A stretch of DNA of 64,000 nucleotides from Galaxea fascicularis (Eukaryota > Cnidaria > Anthozoa > Scleractinia > Euphylliidae). Shown here piece by piece: positions 11,475 through 20,776 of the stretch. Numbering within the stretch: the stretch's first letter is position 1; each line of letters begins with the position of its first letter. The notes below the pieces were generated by a model. The model was not told where the DNA came from and did not search any database. It saw nothing but the letters and a program-made list of their open reading frames with translations. Where the stretch lies: positions 2,176,201-2,240,200 of the forward strand of contig OX419342.1 in the NCBI GenBank assembly GCA_948470475.1, read 5' to 3'. The translations under genes were made by a program, and so were the position numbers.

Positions 11475-12710
11475 TATAAAAAATTAATAATACTAATAAT
11501 AATAATACATAATCACTTTAAGTGTCAAATCCTTGTACCCGAGCACAGATGCTCTGCTAGTTTAGGAGACTGAGTCAAATGAACTCTAAATCAATTCAAA
11601 TAAAATTAAATCAAATCAAATGTTGGTTTTTGTTGGAGAGAGGGGAAAACCGGAGAACCCGGAGAAAAACCTCTCGTAGCAGAGTACAGAACCAACAAAC
11701 TCAGCCCACTTATGACACTGAGTCCGGGAATCAAACCCGGGAGATATTGGTGTAAGGCGAGCGCTCTCACCACTGCGCCAACCCTGCTCCCCAAAACGCA
11801 GAATCAGCAGAACACTTAAAATTCAGGCTGTGTTCTTTTGGAATTTCTCTGGATATTTCTAGTCCTGTTTAGGATAGGCGAAAACGCGGAATAAGGCTTT
11901 CGGTAGTATGGGGCCACATCACCGGCATGGCGGGCCGCGAAAGATTTTCGCGCTAAAACGTTAATTCCCAAAAGAACGCATGATCCGCGTATCCCGTATT
12001 TTGCAACTTGGATGATCAGTTAAAATTGTCTTTAAATTTCATGCGTGCTATTTTGTCTTGTTTGCAGGAGAAGCTTTCTCCGGCCGCTTCTCGCCGAATT
12101 CGTGCCGTGTTTGGTGTTGTACCTCTTTCGTGCTTGATTCTCAGTAACTTGGTGTTTTTATGTGGAACGGATCCTGTGTGGTTTTACATTAAAAGAATCT
12201 TCTTTTACGGTAGGTTTGAAAAGAGCACTCCACTAGTAACCAAATGATATGTATTGAAATGAGAATTGGTACTTTCTTTCAACTGCAACTAGTGCTGAGC
12301 GCGGGAAAATAAACGCAACGGAAAAGTGCAGTTGGTGCTAGACGGGCAAAACTGGGCACAGCTGGCGTCAACAGCAAGAAGACTTTGGGCTTAGCTGCTG
12401 TGTGTGTGTTATGTGCGTATGGGGGGAGGGGAGGGGAGGGGAGATGGGAGGAGGGGGGGGGGGGGTCAAAAAACCCTGACAAACTTATAACAGTTTGCCG
12501 CTTGACCAAACTCAAGTCCCTTCATCCCAACTTGTTTCGGGTCGGCAAATGCAAGATCAAATAAAGTATTACACATTTACGTTGCCTTATTTTGTTTTGC
12601 TGTTGTATTATTTTGAAGGTTGGCCGTCATCAGGTCTTTTGCTTCTCTTCGCGATGTATCTTGTTGTGCAAACCAACATGGAGCTCAACAGACATATTTC
12701 CGAGTGGTGA
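5564..12710 (+). CDS. HHAT: Hedgehog acyltransferase (protein N-palmitoyltransferase), 10 exons
   Basis: MBOAT-family ER membrane enzyme that palmitoylates the N-terminal cysteine of Hedgehog ligands. Coding exons: 5564-5723, 6771-6835, 7341-7451, 7542-7739, 8873-9103, 9623-9945, 10061-10096, 10595-10796, 12068-12209 and 12619-12710. All introns are GT-AG, phases agree at every junction, and the sum is 519 codons plus stop (human enzyme 493). Diagnostic stretches in order: DFEWEFW, NGPVITF, LDGVSAPLPPRCVS, YFDRGLYVWMKRYIYIPMGG, FIWQWHGG and FYGWP. The two catalytic positions are present: Asp about residue 366 and His about residue 406, 40 apart as in human (D339, H379). The retained His argues against the inactive relative HHATL. 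The ATG directly follows a 3' splice site, so a non-coding first exon probably lies upstream. Introns carry a SINE, two inverted CCAAT-rich repeats and a TA-flanked MITE. Confidence 0.92.
6014..6140 (+). repeat. SINE fragment in HHAT intron 1
   Basis: Contains the body of a tRNA-derived SINE (GGTTCTGTACTCTGC, then CTCCGGTTTTCCCCTCT, then ACATTTGATTTGGTTT) shared with 11585-11793, 33605-33755 and 39509-39737. The tRNA-like head is mostly missing. Confidence 0.65.
8575..8765 (-). repeat. CCAAT-rich repeat, inverted copy (HHAT intron 4)
   Basis: Reverse complement matches 9310-9510 along most of its length, including ATTGGTTGGCA, ACTCGCGCCA, CCAATGAGAAG and CCCGCGCTTG. It lies just upstream of HHAT exon 5. 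Confidence 0.65.
9310..9510 (+). repeat. CCAAT-rich repeat, direct copy (HHAT intron 5)
   Basis: Carries repeated ATTGGTT / CCAAT motifs and the GCGCGCATTTCCCGCGCTTG block. It is an inverted partner of 8575-8765. Weaker relatives lie at 60300-60420 and 61399-61460. Confidence 0.65.
10936..11251. mobile_element. TA-flanked MITE in HHAT intron 8
   Basis: Termini GAATTCCGAAAGTAACGG and the inverted CCGTTACTTTCGGAATTC are perfect 18-base inverted repeats with TA on each side (10934-10935, 11252-11253). This is the Tc1/mariner signature. The GTTACTTTCGG motif recurs several times inside. Confidence 0.75.
11438..11508. repeat. (AAT)n microsatellite
   Basis: Run of AAT triplets, imperfect in its right half, directly visible. 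Confidence 0.9.
11585..11793 (-). repeat. tRNA-derived SINE, full copy (HHAT intron 8)
   Basis: On the - strand the head contains an A-box (TGGCGCAGTGGTGAGAGC) and a B-box (GGTTTGATTCCCGG), the RNA polymerase III promoter elements of a tRNA. The shared SINE body (CTCCGGTTTTCCCCTCT) and an AT-rich tail follow. Antisense to HHAT. Confidence 0.75.
12421..12467. repeat. G-rich tract (possible G-quadruplex), HHAT intron 9
   Basis: GGGG runs spaced by single A residues followed by a long G-run. At least four runs of four Gs lie within 30 bases, enough for a quadruplex in the coding-strand transcript. Confidence 0.6.
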
Positions 12711-12864
12711 TGTGTTGTTTCGTTGGTTGTTGATGGACTCCCACAATATTGTAGTGAGTGATACCTTACACAGAAGAAATGGTGTCAATGAGTAAATGTT
12801 GATTTGGGAGTGGGATTTGAGTGAAAGTGGGCACGGAAACGGGCATGATTCGTTTGAGTGCGCA

Positions 12865-12870
12865 AATAAA
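12865..12870 (+). terminator. Polyadenylation signal, HHAT
   Basis: AATAAA lies 155 bases after the HHAT stop codon at 12710. Confidence 0.45.
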
Positions 12871-13920
12871 CTGAAGGAGAAACGGTTAACAAATTAATTT
12901 GTAATCGATTCTGCTTGAGGTTTGAGCTCATCCAAACTGTAGCACGAAAACAACTAAGAGCGCTTGAGAGTTGTTGTCGTAGTTGTTTTTTGAGGTGCCT
13001 GGCGCGCGTTTCTCGAACTTAACATCTGAAAACGTTTCGGGTTCGAAAACTAGTTTACGCACATTGTTATAATTACGCGTATTAGATTCATTACAACAAA
13101 TTCGATATCTAATATTTTGAATCTTTTGAAGAGGCTCCCCTATACCACTTTGGAAAATGCATTCACGTAAAAATATTGAGACTGTTCACGCGTCATGGAT
13201 AATTCCCAAAATTCGTTCACGTTCACGATAAAATCAATATCGGCAATCACGAATCACGAATGAACAAATAAACCTAAATCACGTTTCACGAAAAAAGTAT
13301 AGGGGACCCTCTTTGAAAGCATGCCATGACTGAATGAATCTGAGAAACATATTGGGCTAGTTTGTTCAAGAAACCTGCGCCAATTTGTGTTTGAGTTTGA
13401 ATTTGAAATGCTGTTAAAGATAAAGAACAAACTTTTCGTGAGCGTTTGTTTGTCCTCAGCCCTTTATTTTCGCTTTTCGTTTCGCTTTGTTTGCTGACAT
13501 CGCGGTCATGCTAACTTTTTAGCATTCGTCACCATTAAAACAGCTAATAGTTTTCCTTTTAAATAAATAGGTATTTGTATAACAATGAAAATAATATTGA
13601 AAGAGTATTGCGACTTGATAAAAATGACCTGTGGGAAGCATCTTAGGAAAGCATCTTTAAGTGTCAAGCTCAGTGTTATTCGTTCTGACACGAAAAGTCA
13701 TTTTTAACCCTCAAGAAATAATTGAAAATAACACTACAAATATAATATATTCGTAAACATGTCATTCTTTCCAAAGGCGAAATCCATATCAAGAATGTAT
13801 TGAATATGTTTTGTTCCATAGAGGAGCCTTTGTCTCAAGAACTAGTAAGTGGAAACACTTAATGATTTATGTTTTGATTTCTGGGCTGCTTCTTGTTTGC
13901 TAAGGACTGAATTGTCAAAT
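12871..13920. other. Intergenic region, nothing recognised
   Basis: Only short frames are seen. A fragment of the GCGCGTTTCTCGAA repeat lies near 13002-13045. No RNA gene seen. Confidence 0.5.
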
Positions 13921-13925
13921 CTAAG

Positions 13926-14184
13926 GTATTCTCAAAATTAATTAACGAGGATTCAGTATATAAAATTTTTAGAACTTCCTGTGTGTAAACAGGAACGGAA
14001 ACACATCAGCTGCGTAAATACTCTACCAACTGTACGCACTAAAACGATGAGAATTCAAATTAAAGGTTTTCTCAAAATTAATTAACGAGGATTTAATCAC
14101 GAACACAATATTTAAATTTTTAGAACTTCCTGTTTGTAAACAGGAACGAAAACACATTAGTTGAGTAAATACTCTACCAATTTG
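13926..14184 (+). repeat. Diverged tandem duplication of about 120 bases
   Basis: The unit beginning CTCAAAATTAATTAACGAGG and continuing through TTTTTAGAACTTCCTG, AAACAGGAAC and TAAATACTCTACCAA occurs at 13931-14024 and again at 14070-14184. The spacing and a small insertion show one tandem event. Confidence 0.8.
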
Positions 14185-15089
14185 CTCCTGCTGACCGATC
14201 ATATTCTTGTAATATATATATATTTTTTTTTCTCTTTCCTTTTTTTCCCATTTATGCAATACCATTTGTAACTGGGAATGCAAGAATACTTGTTGATGTT
14301 GTGTAACAATAACATCAACTTTTTATAAAGCGCACATTTCCTTTTCTGTCCTGTGGCGCTTTGTCATTTGCCGATACAAATTGAATTCGAGTTCCTCTTT
14401 GGTTGCCAGGAACTCTTAGGAACTGAATGCAAAGTGTCACCCAGTGACAAAAATGTGCTCCGTCATTCTAAATTTCTGTTGACAGAGAAAGTCAAAGTAA
14501 GATTGACGAACAGTTTTGCAGGCGGTTTGTGCGAAGATTGTGCGTTTCTTTACGTTAATCAATTTTAGTTTTCAGACTTTTGAGTCAGTACACTTCGTAT
14601 GGAACCCTAGTGTCTTTCGCTTGCCACGTGACTTCACAAGTGTGACACTGACTTCAATAAGTACTATTCAGAGTGCGAAACGGCGAATCACCAAGGTTAT
14701 GGTTAATATGAGAGTCCGGATGAATTTTAGGGCAGTGTTACGTCGTCCCGGGGAGGCCGCGAGGGGGGATTGTCGCAGGTGTAGTTCCCTTGTGTGCTGG
14801 AACCTTTAATTAGTTTTTACGGTTAGCGTTTTGATGTTTTGGTTAGACCTGGAGTGAATTCTCTCAATTCTTGAATTGTTTATGAAGGGCTCTCTTCATT
14901 CAGTGATGAAACACAACTTTAAGAAAAATATTGGGGGCGATAGAAGTCATCTCTCAAAAATCTAATTTTTCTGTTTGGGAAGCATGCTTCGTTACAGTCA
15001 CTCAATTGTGACAACTAGTCCGTATCACGCCCATCACAATAATCACGGCAATGAGGAAAATTACGATTTGACAAGTACAGTGGAGTCAA

Positions 15090-15096
15090 TATAAAT
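15090..15096 (+). promoter_or_regulatory. TATA-like box, gene A
   Basis: TATAAAT lies 93 bases upstream of the ATG. The same element in the same position precedes gene C at 20684-20690. Confidence 0.4.
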
Positions 15097-15182
15097 GATA
15101 ATCAGAATGTTTGACAAATTCATTTGCAAGAGTTGTGGTATCGTAACACTGCTCCGGACTACATACAAACGGTCTTGTCAAG

Positions 15183-16981
15183 ATGGCTGTCCTCACATTG
15201 ACAACTGTTGCACTTCTAAGCCTCGCGTTTTGCTGTGTAGCTTCACAAAGAGGGCTTCACTTGAGCAGTTATTCCGAGGACGAAGTCAGAGGTTGCTACG
15301 AACACAATCAGACTCTGGGAGTTTGCTTTGATGCGAAGAAAGGCGCGATGAAGATAAAGAAGACCACGGGAGAAGAAATCGTGCATTATCGGGACCTTGG
15401 ACACGACATGTTCCTGTATCAAGTTTTAGATCAACCGTTTATTGGGTGAGTCATTCAACATTGATTCTTCTTTACATGTTTTTAATGTGATATGATATGA
15501 AACCGCGGAAATGACATACGCAGAGATTTGCAAAGACCAGCCTGCTTCGTGTGTTTTGTCACGAAACACATTCAGTGAAGTGGACCATGACTAAAATTAT
15601 ATAAAGAGACTGTATTTGTAAGAGAGATTGAGTCGCAAAAGTTCCGCTGGCCATTTCCTCGTTCATGAGAAGACGAAACGAAAATCCAGCCTCTCTCTGC
15701 AATCATCGAATGAAGCGATCCAACGTTTCGCCAAGGCAATAGAAAATTAACTAAATATTTTCAGAACTAATAGGAAAAGATTACAATGTTATCCTTAACA
15801 TAGTAGAGGAAACAATTTAAAAGATTCATCCCTTTGCTTTTGAGGTTGTAAGTTTACCTCCTAGGCTGTATTTTAACCCTTGAAACCCTAGCAGTGATCA
15901 GAATGTAATTTCCCCTTGTATTATCATACACGATCGTCCACGTAGGTCAGGAGAATAAAGGACACGATCACCAAACAAGAGTGTCTTGATTTTTAAACAA
16001 ATTCTCCCAACCAGATCCATAGCAAAGGTATGAATAACAGTGAGAAGATGATATACAGTGATACCAGGGCTTGAAGTTTTACAAACGTTGGGCCGTGTTC
16101 GATCCAAGACCAGCATGAAATAAAACGCTACTTTTAAATTAATTAACTTTTCATTGTGTTTCTCAGTGACCAATGAATTCAAGTCACACGTATACATCTG
16201 TACTTTCAGAAGATTAAGGAATTAGCAAATTAACTTTTGTTTCAGATTTTTTTCCTAATATAGAAAGCAAAACGCTAACTGTGGGAAGTGGGGTGACTGA
16301 TCTATTAAGTAATGTATTGTAAAATCTAACCATGATTGGTGTGTAACAGTGACAGTTATGTATGACGATGAAAATTCTAATGAAAGTAAAATCTCTTTCC
16401 TCAGCCATGGCCCTTCAATGTTTCACGTACCAGAGAACGTTCGACGAGAGTCGGAAGCGCTGCGAAAGTTTGCGAGAGAAATATCCGGGAATGGAATCAC
16501 CCAACAAGAAACCCTGAAAAACCACTATCAAGCAGCCATGAGCGACCTTCACTATGTTCCGGAAGTTCAGCTGTTGGAGCGGTTGTCATCTGCGCTGGGT
16601 GACAACTCCAAGCGTCTGGAAATTTTGCAACCATTCCACGCCTTGTGTCTTAGCGTGCTGAAGGCGTCAGATGTTGAGGTCCCGGATGAGCTCAGAGCTG
16701 CGCCTAACATAGAAGACGAGACTGCTGACCAGCATGAACGTGAGAAACGCTGCTCGCGGCCGACTGCAAACAAGTGTCGTGGAATGTGCGGCTTAGGGTG
16801 TTGGTGCTGGAGCTGGTTTTGTGGCGACTGCTGTTCGCATCAGGGGTGTTACGAACACGACATATGTTGCAACTATGGTCGCTGGACTTCGTATTGCGCC
16901 ACGCCATTCAGATATGGTCTCTCATGCTCAAAATTTGGCGGCTACCCGAAATGCAAGAGTGGTTCCTTAGGTTGGAAGTGA
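15183..16981 (+). CDS. Secreted PLA2-like Cys-rich precursor, copy A (type I)
   Basis: Two coding exons, 15183-15445 and 16405-16981; the GT-AG intron interrupts a Gly codon; 279 residues. Residues 1-20 are a clear signal peptide. The first exon adds a small domain with two cysteines and an N-glycosylation site (NQT). Residues about 89-199 are helical, charged and lack cysteines except one. REKR at 200-203 is a furin-type site. Residues 204-279 hold 14 cysteines with the core CGDCCxHQGCYEHDxCC. CxxHD followed by Cys resembles the phospholipase A2 active-site helix (His about 239, Asp about 240), so a secreted PLA2-like domain is inferred. The rest is not recognised. It could be a defence protein, venom component or matrix protein; the sequence does not decide. 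Intact. Confidence 0.75.
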
Positions 16982-17360
16982 GGATGAACCGGCGTGTAAA
17001 TGGGTCAAACATTAGTAAAAACACATCCTAACGACAAATGAGTTATTAAGTATTGCAAAAAGAGAGCTAAAGTTGCCTAATTAGCAGTGAGTTTCGGAGT
17101 GCAATTTCTTGGATCAGACCGTGCTTTTCCTATCCCTGGATGCCCCCCAAAATGTTTACTCATACTTCATGCAGTACAATTCGATCCGCTCAAACCTTAC
17201 AGAATTTGATTCTATAACACCCTTCTTACGTAAACAAATTGTTTCAGTGACTGCTTGACTTAAAACTCTTAGGGCCGATTATTTAAACAAGGGTCTAACT
17301 TGTGGTCTAAGGCAAGTAATACACCTCTACATTCTAATTATAAGTGGGTCATTTTAAGGA

Positions 17361-17366
17361 AATAAA
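17361..17366 (+). terminator. Polyadenylation signal candidate, gene A
   Basis: AATAAA lies 380 bases past the stop and is conserved at 24121-24126 after gene C. Gene C also has a nearer AATAAA at 24053-24058. Confidence 0.3.
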
Positions 17367-18376
17367 TGTTTCTGTAGTCTGTGACATATGCCTGCTTGAC
17401 TTTGATTATAGTGAAGAACGCCTACCTGTTCCGGTTGGCCAGATTGAAATCTAGTTAGACCGTGATTTACTGAGTGTACTTTAGAAAAGCTGAAAAAACC
17501 GCCAGTTTTCTCCGAGACACAAAATTGCACACATCAAAGGATTGTCTATCGAGAAACCACGAGGAATAGTGAGGGCGCCATGATCATATTTGGACACTGC
17601 CACAACGTGTTGATTGGGGCGTTTTCACACAACGTCACGGTGGCCATGTTGGTGTACCAAAACAAAGGAACGGCGGCCATATTGGTGTACCAGGCTTGAA
17701 ATTGAATTCTCTTTTATGCAAATACTTTCTTTTGTTTCATTAAACCAATATGGCTGCTGGTCACGTGAGTGAAGACGGTCTAAACATCATCACGCCATTC
17801 CTCTTTTTCCTTCCTCCAATACTATCCCAATAAATATATACATTCAACTTTTACAAGCTTTAATGGAAGAGGACGTTTATGTTGGCACACCTACCCTAAT
17901 CAATAAATTTCAAAATAAATGCTCAAACTTGCTCCATCTGACCTAAAATTCCATTTTATTTCAGATTTATTTTATCGTTATTATTATTTTTCCTTCTTTT
18001 TTTAGTCTTTAATACCAATTATATAATTTGCATATATCTCTTTACTTATGAAATGCTAAAAACTAGATTTACTCCCTAAGCTGTCCTACAGGCTACCCGC
18101 CTAGATTGGCCTTAGCTATTTGTGGTTTAGCTTTGTTTTGGTATTAAAAACTTGAAATTGAACTTGAAGTAGCGTTCGACTCGCATACACTCATTCCCAG
18201 AGCTACTCGTCTTCATTTGGGTCCGCATGAGATCGAGATGAACCATAAGTGCCCCAGATACATAGATGTCTCAACATGCGTCGCAGCTAAAATGAGAACT
18301 CGAATGGCATCGACCGATACCGAGGTGACTGATTTCGACAAACTACATGATTACTATTTGATTAGATTGCAATAAT

Positions 18377-18506
18377 TTCCAAGTGGATTGTGGGTATATC
18401 CGGTCCTTTCTTGGGGGCAAACAACTATTTCAGGGCGTAATTTGAAATAGCAATTTTGACCGTTTGCCTCCACAAAGGACACGATCTACCCACAATTCAC
18501 CTGGAA
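18377..18506. repeat. Imperfect hairpin, duplicated at 25148-25277
   Basis: Left arm reads TTCCAAGTGGATTGTGGGTA; the inverted right arm reads TTCCAGGTGAATTGTGGGTA, and pairing continues through the GTCCTTT and GGCAAAC blocks. Probably a MITE older than the segmental duplication. Confidence 0.6.
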
Positions 18507-19060
18507 CTGATCATTAGTAAAATGCCAAACCCCGTCCTCACTTGTCACATGGGATCACTTCCCAATGTCTACTTTTCCTGTTCGTTTTTATTTCCAGTCT
18601 TGAAATCTTACTGTTAAAACGAATAAAGCCGAGGATCTCTGATTAAAGCTTTTCAATCTCTATCAGTCCCGAGGACTTCAGCCACGTTTGTTAGTGGCTC
18701 ATGAAAAAATTTAGAAACCAAGTCAAGCCAGTTGAAATATCCCAAGATTACGGGCTCATTAAAAATATCTCACGTAACAGAGTTAGTTAAAGATCCAGCT
18801 GTTCGTTCTTTTTTATTCTGACCGCAGATTGGCGTTAACATGATATGTTTACGAACTTTGTTTCCGAGCACAATATATATGTACTCGTTTCCTCTTTTTT
18901 GGCACCCCTTTTTAAAATCACAGTTCTGGGTAAAATTTGTCAGTGGCTGGGGAGAACCACAAACAATTATTTTCTGATCCCTGATACATATAAAATGTTT
19001 ATTGAGTCTTAAATATACACGCTCGTATTCCTGACTCTAGGTTTCAGTTGTTCGGATCTA

Positions 19061-20492
19061 TTCTAGCCTAGAACTTGAAAGTTTTTCTGGCACTGTGCTA
19101 TGTATAGCAATTCTCAACTGATGAAGCGAAACATTAAATTCTTGATTCTGCAGAGTTTTTATGTCCCTGATTACATTCCACGTGAGACAGAACCGCTGCG
19201 AGCCTTCCTGAAGGACATCATGTCCAAGAAAGGTGTTGAACAACGCAAAGCTCTGAAAACTCATTTCCAAGAAGCCACGAGCGAGCTGCATTACGTTCCA
19301 GAAGTTCAGCTGCTCGAGCGGGTGTCAGCAGCGCTGGGTGGCAACTCCACACGTCTGGAGATCCTCAAGCCATTCCACGCCTTGTGTTTCTACCTCATGA
19401 AACAATGCGACGTGAACGTTCCATTCGAGCTCAAAGCAGCCTCTGACATGCAAGATGTCACAGCTGACCAGTATGATCGAGGACAGCGTTGTACGTCATT
19501 ACAAGGCCGTTATAAGAGCAATTGTATGGGAATGTGCGGTAAAAAGTGTAGTTGTTGGAGATGGGTTTGTGGTGACTGCTGTTTTCGACCTGTGCTGTGA
19601 GCATGACTTTTACAGTACATACTGCCTTGTTCCAGTCGGCTTTAGCTGCTGGGGGTACTCGGGATACCCACGATGCATCACCAGTATTTGGCCATGGAAG
19701 TAAGGGAAAGTGATGCAGAGTTATTTTTGGTTGAATCCCAATTTATCCTTGATTTTTACTCAGGTGTGATATAATTCAATCCCTGCATACCAAGCAAAAA
19801 GTAGAAGTAACTGAGAGCGCATTTTTTGGGGAGCCATTCTGGAATGAGAACAGTTTTTTTTTGGATATTCCAATTCCGGATTCTTTAAAATCCGGTTATT
19901 CTGCTGCGTGATTTAGAATGAAAAGAATCAGCACTTCCTCATTCTTGTCTTCTGCTTTTACAATAGTCATTTTTTGTTGTGGGAAATTCCCATCAATCTA
20001 ATCATCCTCATTCTGGAAGAGCTATAAAAAAAATGCACCCTTAGCCTCCAAGCCACGAACAAAATGTGGTCTCAATTGCCACTATTTCCCTGTAATTGAG
20101 CAGTATGATCACCCGTATAAAATGTGTTGTGTTGAGGGCTTCATTGGAAATCGGCATTCTATTTGTTCACCTCTGTTTTATTGCTTGTTTGTCTGTCTGT
20201 TCTAATAACATTTAAAGTTATGAACCTGCTATGACTAATTATTCCAACAGTTTAATTATGGGCAGTAGTTGCTTAAAGTTTGTCTGTCTGGTCCGATGTT
20301 GCATTTAAAGTCATAAACCTGGTACAAAATACATTTCGCTTGCTCATAGAGCACCTAACAGAAATCATTCAGTAATTTTTTCTCCATGGTGAAGGATGTA
20401 GGGAGCATCTGGTGAAAGAACATGATGATGTGTAATACCTGTCAATGACTGGATTTGTTTAAATATATATTAAAAGTAACACAGAATTATAC
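19061..20492 (+). repeat. Type II duplication block, first copy
   Basis: Near-identical to 27985-29440 and clearly related to 37235-38694. It includes exon 2 and about 800 bases of 3' flank. The junction at 20493 passes straight into the type I block of gene C. Confidence 0.85.
19151..19703 (+). pseudogene. PLA2-like precursor, copy B (type II), broken
   Basis: Matches exon 2 of copy D (28072-28654) closely but lacks any first exon: the copied block starts at about 19061, downstream of where exon 1 lies in D. A deletion of about 13-14 bases right after the 3' splice site changes the frame. A further 20-base deletion near 19587 removes the His/Gln/Gly/Cys/Tyr/Glu/His core of the active site and shifts the frame again, giving a premature stop at 19600. 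The rest of the second exon remains readable in another frame to 19703. Any one of these breaks would inactivate it. Confidence 0.85.
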
Positions 20493-20683
20493 CAGACCTG
20501 GAGTGAATTCTCTTGGACATATTTAGAAAATAGAAGTCATCTCTCAAAAATCTAATTTTTGTGTTTGGGAAGCATGCTTGGCTACAGTCGCTCAATTGTG
20601 ACAACTAGTCCGTATCACGCCCATCACAATAATCACGGCAACGCGGAAAACTGTGATTTGACAAGTACAATTAATTGAGTCAA

Positions 20684-20690
20684 TATAAAT
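20684..20690 (+). promoter_or_regulatory. TATA-like box, gene C
   Basis: TATAAAT, 93 bases upstream of the ATG, as in gene A. Confidence 0.4.
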
Positions 20691-20776
20691 GATAATCAGA
20701 ATGTTTGACAAATTCATCTCCAAGAGTTGTGGTATCGTAATACTGCTCCGGACTACATACAAACGGTCTTGTCAAG

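Noticed and set aside
16349..16404. Upstream ATG extending the second exon of gene A
   Set aside because: It lies before a good 3' splice site (TTTCCTCAG), and the first exon with signal peptide joins in phase at 16405. The same holds for gene C.
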